In this document: positions 1 through 5,154 of the stretch, in pieces | How positions within the stretch are numbered: position 1 is the stretch's first letter | Layout: every line of letters begins with the position of its first letter | NCBI GenBank assembly: GCA_002399505.1 | Contig: DHDT01000036.1 | Location: 31,864 to 37,017 of the forward strand | From: Caryophanales bacterium UBA4869 | GTDB taxonomy: Bacteria > Bacillota_I > Bacilli_A > RFN20 > CAG-288 | Direction: 5' to 3' | DNA length: 5,154 bases | Program-made: the position numbers and the translations under genes | The notes under the pieces: model-generated | What the model saw: the letters and a program-made list of their open reading frames with translations, nothing else | The model's database searches: none | Told to the model about the DNA's origin: nothing

Positions 1-2
1 TT

Positions 3-737
3 TATTCGGCCATCAAGAGAAAAGAACCTGTTGATGACAAAGATATAAAACAGGCGTTTGATCAGACTAAATCCAAGTTCATCTCTCTTTTGGATGACGA
101 ATATCCGGTCTTCTTCAAAAATGCCTCCAATCCTCCCTTTATTGTCTACTATTACGGTAACCTGTCTCTTTTGGAAAAAAAGTATCGTCTCGGAGTCATC
201 GGAACCAGAAATCCGACTCTTTATCAAAACGACACGGTTTATCGTCTTATTTCAGAAACCGAAGACAAAATGAAGAACGATTTAGTTTTAGTCTCAGGGA
301 TGGCTCGCGGCTTAGATCAGACGGCGATGGAAGCCGCTCTTAGCAAGAAAGCCCCGGTTATATCCATCATCGGTTCTGGTATCGACAATCCCTATCCGGA
401 ATTCAACAAGGGGATTTACGACTACTGCAAGACAGAAAACGGATTGGTTCTATCTGAATATCCGGGAATGGAAGCAGCTAAGCCGGATAATTTCGTATTC
501 AGAAACAGACTGTTGGCTATGGTATCAGAAGTCATTTTTGTCGGAGGAGGCAAAAATCGTTCCGGTACCTCATCGACTGTCAGACAGGCTTTGGATCTCA
601 ACCGGGAAATCATGGCTCTGCCCTGTGATATCACCGGCGATGATCTCACTAATTCTCTGATAAATGATGGCGCCGGATCAGTTTTGACATCTGATGATTT
701 GGTGATGGCTCTGAAAAACAGGATGAACATTTTGTAG
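3..737 (+). CDS. dprA: DNA-processing protein DprA (Smf), C-terminal part, 5' end outside the window
   Basis: The frame is open from the left edge to a TAG at 735–737, giving 244 visible residues; the true start lies upstream. DprA proteins bind incoming or exposed single-stranded DNA in the cytoplasm and load RecA, mainly during natural transformation. Family motifs seen, numbered from the first visible codon: YYYGN near 50, GTR at 67–69, SGMARGLD at 98–105 (family SGxAxGID), GSGID at 124–128 followed by NPYP, SEYPG at 151–155, and RNR at 167–169. The tail is divergent: RSGTSSTVRQAL replaces the usual SGS-LITA-type segment, and ALPCDI stands where most members have a VPG. The protein ends after the Rossmann-like fold with no C-terminal winged-helix domain, as in streptococcal DprA. 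A TTG at 90 is internal and not a credible start, because the homologous sequence continues upstream of it. The gene lies directly upstream of topA, as in Bacillus. Identification is firm; competence in this organism is not shown. Confidence 0.93.
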   Translation, partial: YSAIKRKEPVDDKDIKQAFDQTKSKFISLLDDEYPVFFKNASNPPFIVYYYGNLSLLEKKYRLGVIGTRNPTLYQNDTVYRLISETEDKMKNDLVLVSGMARGLDQTAMEAALSKKAPVISIIGSGIDNPYPEFNKGIYDYCKTENGLVLSEYPGMEAAKPDNFVFRNRLLAMVSEVIFVGGGKNRSGTSSTVRQALDLNREIMALPCDITGDDLTNSLINDGAGSVLTSDDLVMALKNRMNIL

Positions 738-758
738 CTATATATATTGATAAATATT

Positions 759-777
759 CCCTTAGCATAGCTAAGGG
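759..777 (+). other. Perfect 8-bp inverted repeat after dprA, not a typical terminator
   Basis: CCCTTAGC (759–766) and GCTAAGGG (770–777) are exact reverse complements separated by ATA. The hairpin begins 21 bases after the dprA stop, where a terminator would be expected. On the + strand it is followed by G and seven A rather than T, so it does not fit an intrinsic terminator. On the – strand the downstream bases are only mixed A/T. It could be a weak terminator, an mRNA 3'-end stabiliser, or an operator next to the topA promoter. The repeat is plainly visible; its role is not. Confidence 0.55.
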
Positions 778-778
778 G

Positions 779-819
779 AAAAAAAGGGGCTTGACAAAAC
801 CCCCAAGTGTTTTAATAAT
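779..819 (+). promoter_or_regulatory. topA promoter with consensus -35 and upstream A-tract
   Basis: A perfect TTGACA (-35) lies at 791–796. A 17-base spacer leads to AATAAT at 814–819, which matches the -10 consensus at five of six positions. Initiation is expected near 825–828, leaving a leader of about 20 bases before the topA ATG. Seven A followed by G (779–786) fall at about -47 to -40 and resemble the proximal UP-element consensus bound by the RNA polymerase alpha C-terminal domain. An alternative -10, TAATAT at 816–821, would need a 19-base spacer. GGGG (786–789) and CCCCC (800–804) flank the -35 box. Confidence 0.8.
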
Positions 820-832
820 ATGTTGCTAATTT

Positions 833-838
833 GAGGAG
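833..838 (+). promoter_or_regulatory. topA Shine-Dalgarno site, decides the start
   Basis: GAGGAG at 833–838 lies 7 bases before the ATG at 846. A TTG at 831 is in frame and would lengthen the protein by five residues, but it overlaps this ribosome-binding site. The ATG gives an N-terminus (MKLIIVES) that matches the usual TopA start. Confidence 0.88.
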
Positions 839-845
839 TGTGCAC

Positions 846-2969
846 ATGAAACTGATTATTGTCGAGTCCCCGCACAAGTGCGAGACCATCGGAAAGTTCT
901 TAGGCAAGGATTACAAAGTAATGGCCAGCAAAGGCCATATTCGTGATTTGACTAACCACGGAAAGATGGGTTTAGGTGTTGATATTGAGAATTCATTTAA
1001 GCCTCAGTATGAAGTGTCTCCTGATAAAGCCCCTGTAGTAAAAGAATTACAGAGTGCAGTATCAAAAGCTGATGAAGTGTATCTTGCAACCGACCCTGAC
1101 CGTGAAGGAGAAGCTATCTCCTGGCATCTGGCTCAGGTCTTAAATCTTGACGTCGCCACTACTAAACGTCTGGAGTTTCACGAAATCACTAAGCCGGCTA
1201 TCACTAAGGCTCTTGCTAATCCGCGTATCATCGATATGAATCTGGTGGAATCACAGGAAACCAGAAGAATCATCGATCGTCTGATGGGTTTCCGTCTTTC
1301 TGCCCTGCTTCAAAAGAAGATCAAGTCTAAATCTGCCGGCCGTGTTCAGTCGGTAGTTCTGAAGTTCATCGTCGACCGTGAAAAGGAAATCAAGGAATTC
1401 GTTCCTGAGGAATTCTGGACGATTGACGCTATCTTCAATCAGGATGATAAGTCTGTCAAAGCTGATTTAGCCTCCTATAAGGGCAAGACTGTCAAGATCA
1501 CCAATGGCGATGAAGCGACTAAGATCGTCTCCGAATTACCTGATAAGTTCACAGTCAAGTCACTCAAGAGCGAAATCAGAAAACGTGAAGCCAAGCCTCC
1601 GTTTATTACTTCCACCCTCCAGCAGGAAGCGTTCACTCAGTTCCACTTCTCAACCAAAAAGACCGCTTCTGTTGCTCAGAAGCTCTATGAAGGCGAAGAA
1701 ATCAACGGTTCATCCACTGGTTTGATCACTTACATGAGAACTGATTCCACTCGTCTTTCAGATGAATTCAAGGATGCTGCCAAAGACCATATCATCACCA
1801 CTTACGGCGAAGAATTCTTAGGCACTGTTCATATGCAGAAGAGCAATAAGAATGTTCAGGATGCTCATGAAGCTATCCGTCCTACTGATATCTCATTGAC
1901 TCCGGAAGTCGTCAAGCCTTTCCTGGCTCATGACGAATATCAGCTTTATTCTCTGATCTACGAAAGAGCCTTGGCTTCTTTGATGTCAGCCAGAAAAGAC
2001 AAGGTCACTTCACTGGTCTTAACCGGCAATGAATATGACTTCACCGCTTCTTCAACTTCACCTGTTTTCCCCGGTTACTGCAAAATCTATGGCAAGTACG
2101 AGGAAAAAGAAGATACCAATAATCTTCCTGATGTTCAGGAAGGTCAGGTCATGGATAAAGGCGAAGTCAACAAGACTCAGCACTTCACCAAACCTAAGCC
2201 TCGTTACAATGAAGGCAAAGTCGTTAAGCTCATGCAGGAAAACGGCATCGGCCGTCCTTCCACTTATGCTACGACCATCACTACTTTGTTAGGCCGTGAT
2301 TATGTCGAGAGTCAGAAGGGATCTTTAGTCCCGACTGAACAGGGCATTATGACCTCTGACCGTTTAGAGGAATACTTCCCCAAGTATATGGATGTCAATT
2401 ATACTGCCGGAATGGAAACAGCTTTGGATCAGATTGCCGAAGGCAAGACTGACAAGCTTAAGCTGTTGAATGATTTCTGGGGAGAATTCCAGACCTTCTA
2501 TGCTGATGCCGATAAGAAAATGGAGAAAGTTCAGCCTAAGGAAGTAGGCAGAAACTGCCCTAAATGCGGCTCTCCTTTAGTTATGAGACACGGAAAGTAC
2601 GGAGACTTTGTCGGCTGTTCCAACTATCCTGAATGCAACTACATCGAAAAGAACAAACCCGAAGTCGTCGAAGGACATGTCTGTCCCAAGTGCGGAGCTC
2701 CTCTTGTCAAGAGAGTCGGTAAGAAAGGCGCTTTTGTCGGCTGCTCCAACTATCCTAAGTGCAACTACATGGAATCTCTTGACGGCAAGGAACTGACCAA
2801 TGAGAAGAAACCGGTTGTCATACCTGCTGATGCTCCTCTCTGCCCTTCCTGCCATACCGGACATCTGATTGAGAAGAAGAGCCGCTGGGGCAAAACCTTC
2901 ATCGGCTGTTCCAATTATCCTAAGTGCCATTACATCCAAAAGGACGTCAAAGACAAGAAGGAAGAATAA
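846..2969 (+). CDS. topA: DNA topoisomerase I (type IA), TopA
   Basis: This is a complete 707-residue enzyme, close to the usual Firmicutes length of about 690. Type IA topoisomerases relax negative supercoils in the nucleoid by cutting one strand through a 5'-phosphotyrosine and passing the other. The Toprim domain comes first, with Glu7 in IIVESP and the acidic metal-binding cluster D83-P-D85-R86-E87. The catalytic tyrosine is Tyr296 in ITYMRTDSTR, followed by Arg298. Other family blocks include DAHEAIRPT and GRPSTYATTI. Three C4 zinc ribbons form the C-terminus, beginning at Cys571, Cys613 and Cys666; each pairs CPxC with a later CSNYPxC. The tail is lysine-rich. Arg is encoded mostly by CGT, unlike the AGA-rich downstream gene, which suggests selection for higher expression. 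The gene has its own promoter and is followed after 5 bases by a terminator hairpin, so it is probably transcribed alone, perhaps with some read-through from dprA. No key residue is missing. Confidence 0.98.
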   Translation: MKLIIVESPHKCETIGKFLGKDYKVMASKGHIRDLTNHGKMGLGVDIENSFKPQYEVSPDKAPVVKELQSAVSKADEVYLATDPDREGEAISWHLAQVLNLDVATTKRLEFHEITKPAITKALANPRIIDMNLVESQETRRIIDRLMGFRLSALLQKKIKSKSAGRVQSVVLKFIVDREKEIKEFVPEEFWTIDAIFNQDDKSVKADLASYKGKTVKITNGDEATKIVSELPDKFTVKSLKSEIRKREAKPPFITSTLQQEAFTQFHFSTKKTASVAQKLYEGEEINGSSTGLITYMRTDSTRLSDEFKDAAKDHIITTYGEEFLGTVHMQKSNKNVQDAHEAIRPTDISLTPEVVKPFLAHDEYQLYSLIYERALASLMSARKDKVTSLVLTGNEYDFTASSTSPVFPGYCKIYGKYEEKEDTNNLPDVQEGQVMDKGEVNKTQHFTKPKPRYNEGKVVKLMQENGIGRPSTYATTITTLLGRDYVESQKGSLVPTEQGIMTSDRLEEYFPKYMDVNYTAGMETALDQIAEGKTDKLKLLNDFWGEFQTFYADADKKMEKVQPKEVGRNCPKCGSPLVMRHGKYGDFVGCSNYPECNYIEKNKPEVVEGHVCPKCGAPLVKRVGKKGAFVGCSNYPKCNYMESLDGKELTNEKKPVVIPADAPLCPSCHTGHLIEKKSRWGKTFIGCSNYPKCHYIQKDVKDKKEE
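2607..2935 (+). repeat. Three-copy 38-bp motif encoding the zinc-ribbon ends of TopA
   Basis: The second half of each zinc ribbon (F-V/I-GCSNYPxCxYxx) is encoded by a similar 38-base segment at 2607–2644, 2733–2770 and 2898–2935. Copies 1 and 2 differ at 3 positions, copies 2 and 3 at 6, and copies 1 and 3 at 7. The spacing is irregular (126 and 165 bases). This reflects internal domain duplication in TopA and is not a mobile repeat. Confidence 0.75.
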
Positions 2970-2974
2970 ACTAC

Positions 2975-3006
2975 ATCCCGCAGCAAACCTGCGGGATTTT
3001 TCTTTT
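2975..3006 (+). terminator. Intrinsic terminator of topA
   Basis: ATCCCGCAG (2975–2983) pairs perfectly with CTGCGGGAT (2989–2997) around a 5-base CAAAC loop. It is followed by a T-rich tract, five T, C, then four T (2997–3006). The 9-bp GC-rich stem plus U-tract starts 5 bases after the topA stop and is a textbook Rho-independent terminator. Confidence 0.95.
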
Positions 3007-3012
3007 ATAGGT

Positions 3013-3018
3013 TATAAT
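3013..3018 (+). promoter_or_regulatory. Perfect -10 box (TATAAT) for the Xer–HAD gene
   Basis: TATAAT at 3013–3018 places the expected transcription start at about 3025–3026, essentially on the GTG start codon at 3026. No convincing -35 is visible: the 17-base-spaced position (2990–2995, TGCGGG) lies within the topA terminator stem. There is also no TGn extension. The match may be an activator-dependent or weak promoter, or chance in A/T-rich sequence. Confidence 0.5.
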
Positions 3019-3025
3019 AGTTTTT

Positions 3026-4678
3026 GTGGAAAACGAAAACGAAAAGAATAACCGAATCGCCCTGGCCCTTGATCAGGATCTCAATGATTTCATGGTCTAT
3101 CTGACTGGTGTTTTAAACTACTCTTATAAGACCAGAATCAGTTATGGCGAAGACGTGGCCTGTTTTATTCTTTTCCTTCAGGGACGTCATATCGAAAAGA
3201 AAGATGTCGACAGGGAGACAATCCGCTCTTTTCTTTTGACTCTCAATAAAACCGGACTTGAGAAAAGCTCTGTCAAAAGAGCTCTGTCTGCTCTTAGGCA
3301 TTTCTATCGGTATCTATATCGATACAAAGGATACCTGTCTAATCCCTTTGACTCAGTCCATAGTCCCAAAACTCCTAAAAAGCTTCCTGAATTCCTCACG
3401 ATGGATGAAGTCAATGATTTCCTCGACTCCAATAAGAAGAGGGATGATCCTCTTTCAAAAAGAGATCAGGCAATCTTAGAACTGATGTTTGCTTCCGGAC
3501 TCAGAGCTTCTGAGACTATCGGACTGCAGATAAGAGACGTTGACTTTTCCTCCCGTCTTTTGAAGATCCACGGAAAAGGCAGAAAGGACCGCTTGGTTCC
3601 TTTCAATAAGGCTTCTAAAGAGGCCCTTCTTCTCTATCTGGAACAGATCCGTCCCTCTTTGATAAAAGGAGAAGACGAAAGCGAAGATCTGGTCTTTCTT
3701 AACGGAAGAGGAAAACCTCTGACAGAAAGAGGACTGGAGTATCTTATCTCTGAGGCTGCCTTAAAAGCCGGATTCACATTGAAGGTTCACCCCCATATGC
3801 TCCGCCATTCATTTGCTACCGAATTGCTCAACAGCGGAACTGACTTACGAATCATTCAGGATCTACTTGGGCATTCATCCATCAGGACCACGTCCATCTA
3901 TACCCATGTCACTTATGAAGACTTGAAGAAAACCTATGAGGAGTGCTTTCCAAAAGCACATATAACAAACAACATGAAAGAAAAAAGAGCTGTTATCTTC
4001 GACTTTAACGGGACGATGTTCTTCGATGAGGAAAAACATATTGAAAGCTGGAAAGATTTTTCTCTGCAGGAATTCAATCGAGAGATAAAAGACGAGGAAT
4101 TTCCTCTTCGTATCCATGGACACAACAATGAAGATATTCTTTCTTTTCTTTCCGGAAGAAAGTTCTCAATTGAGGAGACAGCGGTCTATGCCGAAAGAAA
4201 AGAAAGACTTTATCAGTCTCTGTGTGAGAAAGATACAGCTAACCTTCATCTGGTAAAAGGACTGACTCAATTTCTCGATATTCTCAAAGAAAACAACATT
4301 CCTTTTGCGATTGCCACTGCCAGTATGAAACCTAATGTCGACTGGTATATCAAGACTTTCGGACTTGACAGGTGGTTTACCGCTAAGACCATTATCTATG
4401 ATGACGGAACACTCACTGAAGGAAAGCCGGCTCCGATGATATATCAGAGAGCTATGAAGGCTCTCGATATCAAACCGGAAGAGACGGTGATATTCGAAGA
4501 TGCCATCTCCGGAGTCAAGAGCGCCTATGCTGCTAAGGCCAAATATGTCATCGCCGTTGAGAAGGAAGAAAGAAGAGAGCAGTTTATGAAGATGAAGGAA
4601 GTCGATGATGTCATTCTGGACTTCACTTCTCTTCCTCAGATTGTCTGGGAATTTTTAGGACTTCTCAATCAAAATTAA
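3026..4678 (+). CDS. Xer-type tyrosine recombinase fused to a HAD-superfamily hydrolase
   Basis: One 550-residue frame holds two complete domains. Residues 1–311 are a XerC/XerD-like recombinase, which resolves chromosome dimers at dif. It has an N-terminal SAM-like DNA-binding domain (about 14–105), then the catalytic set Arg160 (SGLRASE), Lys184 (HGKGRK), His257 and Arg260 (HxLRH), His283 (LLGH) and nucleophile Tyr292 (IYTHVT). The Xer part ends with FPKA, like the usual H-P-R-A ending. Five residues later, from Met317, a HAD hydrolase of the beta-phosphoglucomutase-like type begins, with a helical cap. Its motif I is D326-F-N328-G-T, motif II Thr431 in IATAS, motif III Lys467 (GKPAP) and motif IV Glu491-Asp492. 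Asn328 replaces the usual second Asp. The GTG start is the only start that keeps the first recombinase helix; it has no Shine-Dalgarno site. The next in-frame ATG (3092) would cut that helix. Position after topA favours XerC over XerD, but sequence alone does not decide. The HAD substrate is unknown, and the fusion could also reflect a lost stop or a sequencing error. Confidence 0.88.
   Translation: MENENEKNNRIALALDQDLNDFMVYLTGVLNYSYKTRISYGEDVACFILFLQGRHIEKKDVDRETIRSFLLTLNKTGLEKSSVKRALSALRHFYRYLYRYKGYLSNPFDSVHSPKTPKKLPEFLTMDEVNDFLDSNKKRDDPLSKRDQAILELMFASGLRASETIGLQIRDVDFSSRLLKIHGKGRKDRLVPFNKASKEALLLYLEQIRPSLIKGEDESEDLVFLNGRGKPLTERGLEYLISEAALKAGFTLKVHPHMLRHSFATELLNSGTDLRIIQDLLGHSSIRTTSIYTHVTYEDLKKTYEECFPKAHITNNMKEKRAVIFDFNGTMFFDEEKHIESWKDFSLQEFNREIKDEEFPLRIHGHNNEDILSFLSGRKFSIEETAVYAERKERLYQSLCEKDTANLHLVKGLTQFLDILKENNIPFAIATASMKPNVDWYIKTFGLDRWFTAKTIIYDDGTLTEGKPAPMIYQRAMKALDIKPEETVIFEDAISGVKSAYAAKAKYVIAVEKEERREQFMKMKEVDDVILDFTSLPQIVWEFLGLLNQN
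3974..4678 (+). other. HAD-hydrolase half of the fusion; possible independent start at ATG 3974
   Basis: This part encodes residues 317–550 (234 aa), the normal size of a stand-alone C1-capped HAD phosphatase. The MKEK beginning at ATG 3974, just before the first beta strand (AVIFDFNGT), looks like an ordinary HAD N-terminus. However, the 20 bases upstream contain no Shine-Dalgarno sequence; the nearest, GAGGAG at 3938–3943, is 30 bases before the ATG and too far to be effective. Independent initiation is therefore unsupported but not excluded. HAD enzymes of this type usually act on small phosphorylated metabolites through an aspartyl-phosphate intermediate. Confidence 0.7.
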
Positions 4679-4705
4679 CATCATTTGTCTTGAGAATATT
4701 ATAAT
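4675..4705 (+). promoter_or_regulatory. Candidate promoter for the flavodiiron gene
   Basis: TTAACA at 4675–4680 matches the -35 consensus at five of six positions and overlaps the TAA stop of the upstream fusion gene. TATAAT at 4700–4705 is a perfect -10, but the spacer is 19 bases; TATTAT at 4697–4702 would give a 16-base spacer. No hairpin terminator is visible after the upstream stop, so read-through from the Xer–HAD gene is also possible. Confidence 0.6.
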
Positions 4706-4716
4706 TAATAAACAGT

Positions 4717-4723
4717 GGAGGAG
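4717..4723 (+). promoter_or_regulatory. Strong Shine-Dalgarno site of the flavodiiron gene
   Basis: GGAGGAG at 4717–4723 lies 6 bases before the ATG at 4730, fixing the start. It contrasts sharply with the Xer–HAD gene, which has no such site. Confidence 0.9.
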
Positions 4724-4729
4724 AATACC

Positions 4730-5154
4730 ATGCACAACGAAAGAAAACTGATTGACGGACTCTATTATGTCGGAGCCAGTGATAGAAGGCTGACCAAGTT
4801 TGAGAATCTCTTGCCTTTGGAAAGAGGAGTCTCTTATAATTCCTATCTCTTCATCGAAGAAAAAACCTGTTTGTTTGATACTGTCGATATCTCGGTGACT
4901 CGTCAGTTTCTCGATAACATCGATTTTCTTCTCAAAGACCGAAAACTTGATTATCTGGTCATTTCCCATATGGAACCTGATCATTGCTACAACATCAGGG
5001 AAGTCTTGCTCAGACATCCTGAGACTGTCGTCGTTGGCAATGCCAAGACTTTTTCTTTCCTGAAACAGTTCTTCCCTGATCTCGACTTAGAAGGACATAC
5101 CTTAGTAGTCAAAGAAGGGGATACTCTGGCCTTTGGAAAGAGAGTATTTCATTT
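4730..5154 (+). CDS. Flavodiiron protein (FprA / A-type flavoprotein family), N-terminal part, 3' end outside the window
   Basis: The frame runs from ATG 4730 to the right edge (141 full codons). The visible part is the N-terminus of the metallo-beta-lactamase-like domain of a flavodiiron protein. In full form these soluble enzymes carry a C-terminal flavodoxin domain with FMN and reduce O2 to water and/or NO to N2O, protecting anaerobes. Evidence: the opening IDGLYYVGASD, the NSYLFIEEKTCLFDTVD strand pair, and the diiron-ligand motif H80-M-E82-P-D84-H85 in VISHMEPDHC, which is typical of the family and differs from the HxHxDH of ordinary beta-lactamase-fold hydrolases. The remaining iron ligands and the flavodoxin domain lie outside the window, so oxygen versus nitric oxide preference and any extra redox domains cannot be judged. 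The gene has its own Shine-Dalgarno site and probable promoter. Other HxExDH lactamase-fold proteins are possible but less likely. Confidence 0.88.
   Translation, partial: MHNERKLIDGLYYVGASDRRLTKFENLLPLERGVSYNSYLFIEEKTCLFDTVDISVTRQFLDNIDFLLKDRKLDYLVISHMEPDHCYNIREVLLRHPETVVVGNAKTFSFLKQFFPDLDLEGHTLVVKEGDTLAFGKRVFH

Noticed and set aside
90..737. dprA beginning at the internal TTG 90
   Set aside because: The same frame is open to the left edge, and DprA-like sequence continues across position 90, so this is a 5'-truncated gene, not a short one.
831..845. TTG start for topA five codons upstream of the ATG
   Set aside because: The TTG overlaps the GAGGAG ribosome-binding site, and the ATG at 846 gives the standard TopA N-terminus at the correct spacing.
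2577..2939. 120-codon open frame on the – strand within topA
   Set aside because: It is antisense to the zinc ribbons; its repetitive look comes from the repeated ribbon-coding segments.
3029..3046. Short tandem repeat GAAAAC, GAAAAC, GAAAAG at the start of the Xer gene
   Set aside because: At under three units and encoding ENENEK, it is too short to count as a real tandem repeat; noted only as A-rich sequence after the start codon.
3092..3094. ATG 3092 as the start of the recombinase
   Set aside because: It would remove the first helix of the SAM-like domain, and only a weak AGGA lies 13 bases upstream.
3309..3335. Inverted repeat GGTATC…GATACC inside the recombinase gene
   Set aside because: It lies within well-conserved coding sequence for a Tyr-rich helix (YRYLYRYKGY), where repeated TAT/TAC codons create such matches by chance.
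3026..3958. The recombinase as a phage or integron integrase marking a mobile element
   Set aside because: Its compact size, motif spacing, FPKA ending and place after topA fit the housekeeping Xer family; no attachment-site repeats or mobile genes are seen nearby.
4655..5017. 120-codon open frame on the – strand
   Set aside because: It lies opposite the flavodiiron gene and its promoter, has no recognisable domain, and the + strand frame has clear family motifs and a strong ribosome-binding site.

Overview
The window looks like core chromosome of an anaerobic, low-to-moderate-GC Firmicutes-type bacterium. I lean towards something like Erysipelotrichia, but that is an inference. The reasons are the gene order dprA–topA–Xer recombinase, close to the Bacillus smf–topA–trmFO–codV cluster; a DprA that ends after its Rossmann fold; a TopA with three C4 zinc ribbons; strong purine-rich Shine-Dalgarno sites; and a flavodiiron protein, typical of anaerobes. 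All genes are on the + strand. I see no tRNA, rRNA, CRISPR array, insertion sequence or phage gene, and no gene-free stretch longer than about 110 bases.

Layout: (1) 3–737, the C-terminal part of dprA, cut by the window's left edge. (2) 738–845, an intergenic region with a perfect 8-bp hairpin, an A-tract, a good sigma-A-type promoter and a Shine-Dalgarno site. (3) 846–2969, complete topA (707 aa), closed by a clear intrinsic terminator at 2975–3006. (4) 3026–4678, one uninterrupted frame joining a complete Xer-type tyrosine recombinase (residues 1–311) to a complete HAD-superfamily hydrolase (residues about 317–550). It starts at a GTG only 7 bases after a perfect TATAAT and has no Shine-Dalgarno site. 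(5) 4675–4729, a promoter overlapping the fusion's stop codon, then a strong Shine-Dalgarno site. (6) 4730–5154, the N-terminal 141 codons of a flavodiiron protein, cut by the right edge.

DprA, TopA and the Xer domain all act on DNA (RecA loading on single strands, relief of negative supercoils, chromosome-dimer resolution), as in the conserved Firmicutes cluster. The HAD and flavodiiron genes look metabolic or detoxifying. The most unusual point is the Xer–HAD fusion, with an almost absent linker, an out-of-frame TAA at the junction and a probably leaderless start. A second is an Asn in place of the second Asp of the HAD DxD motif. I found no evidence for a larger undescribed system.
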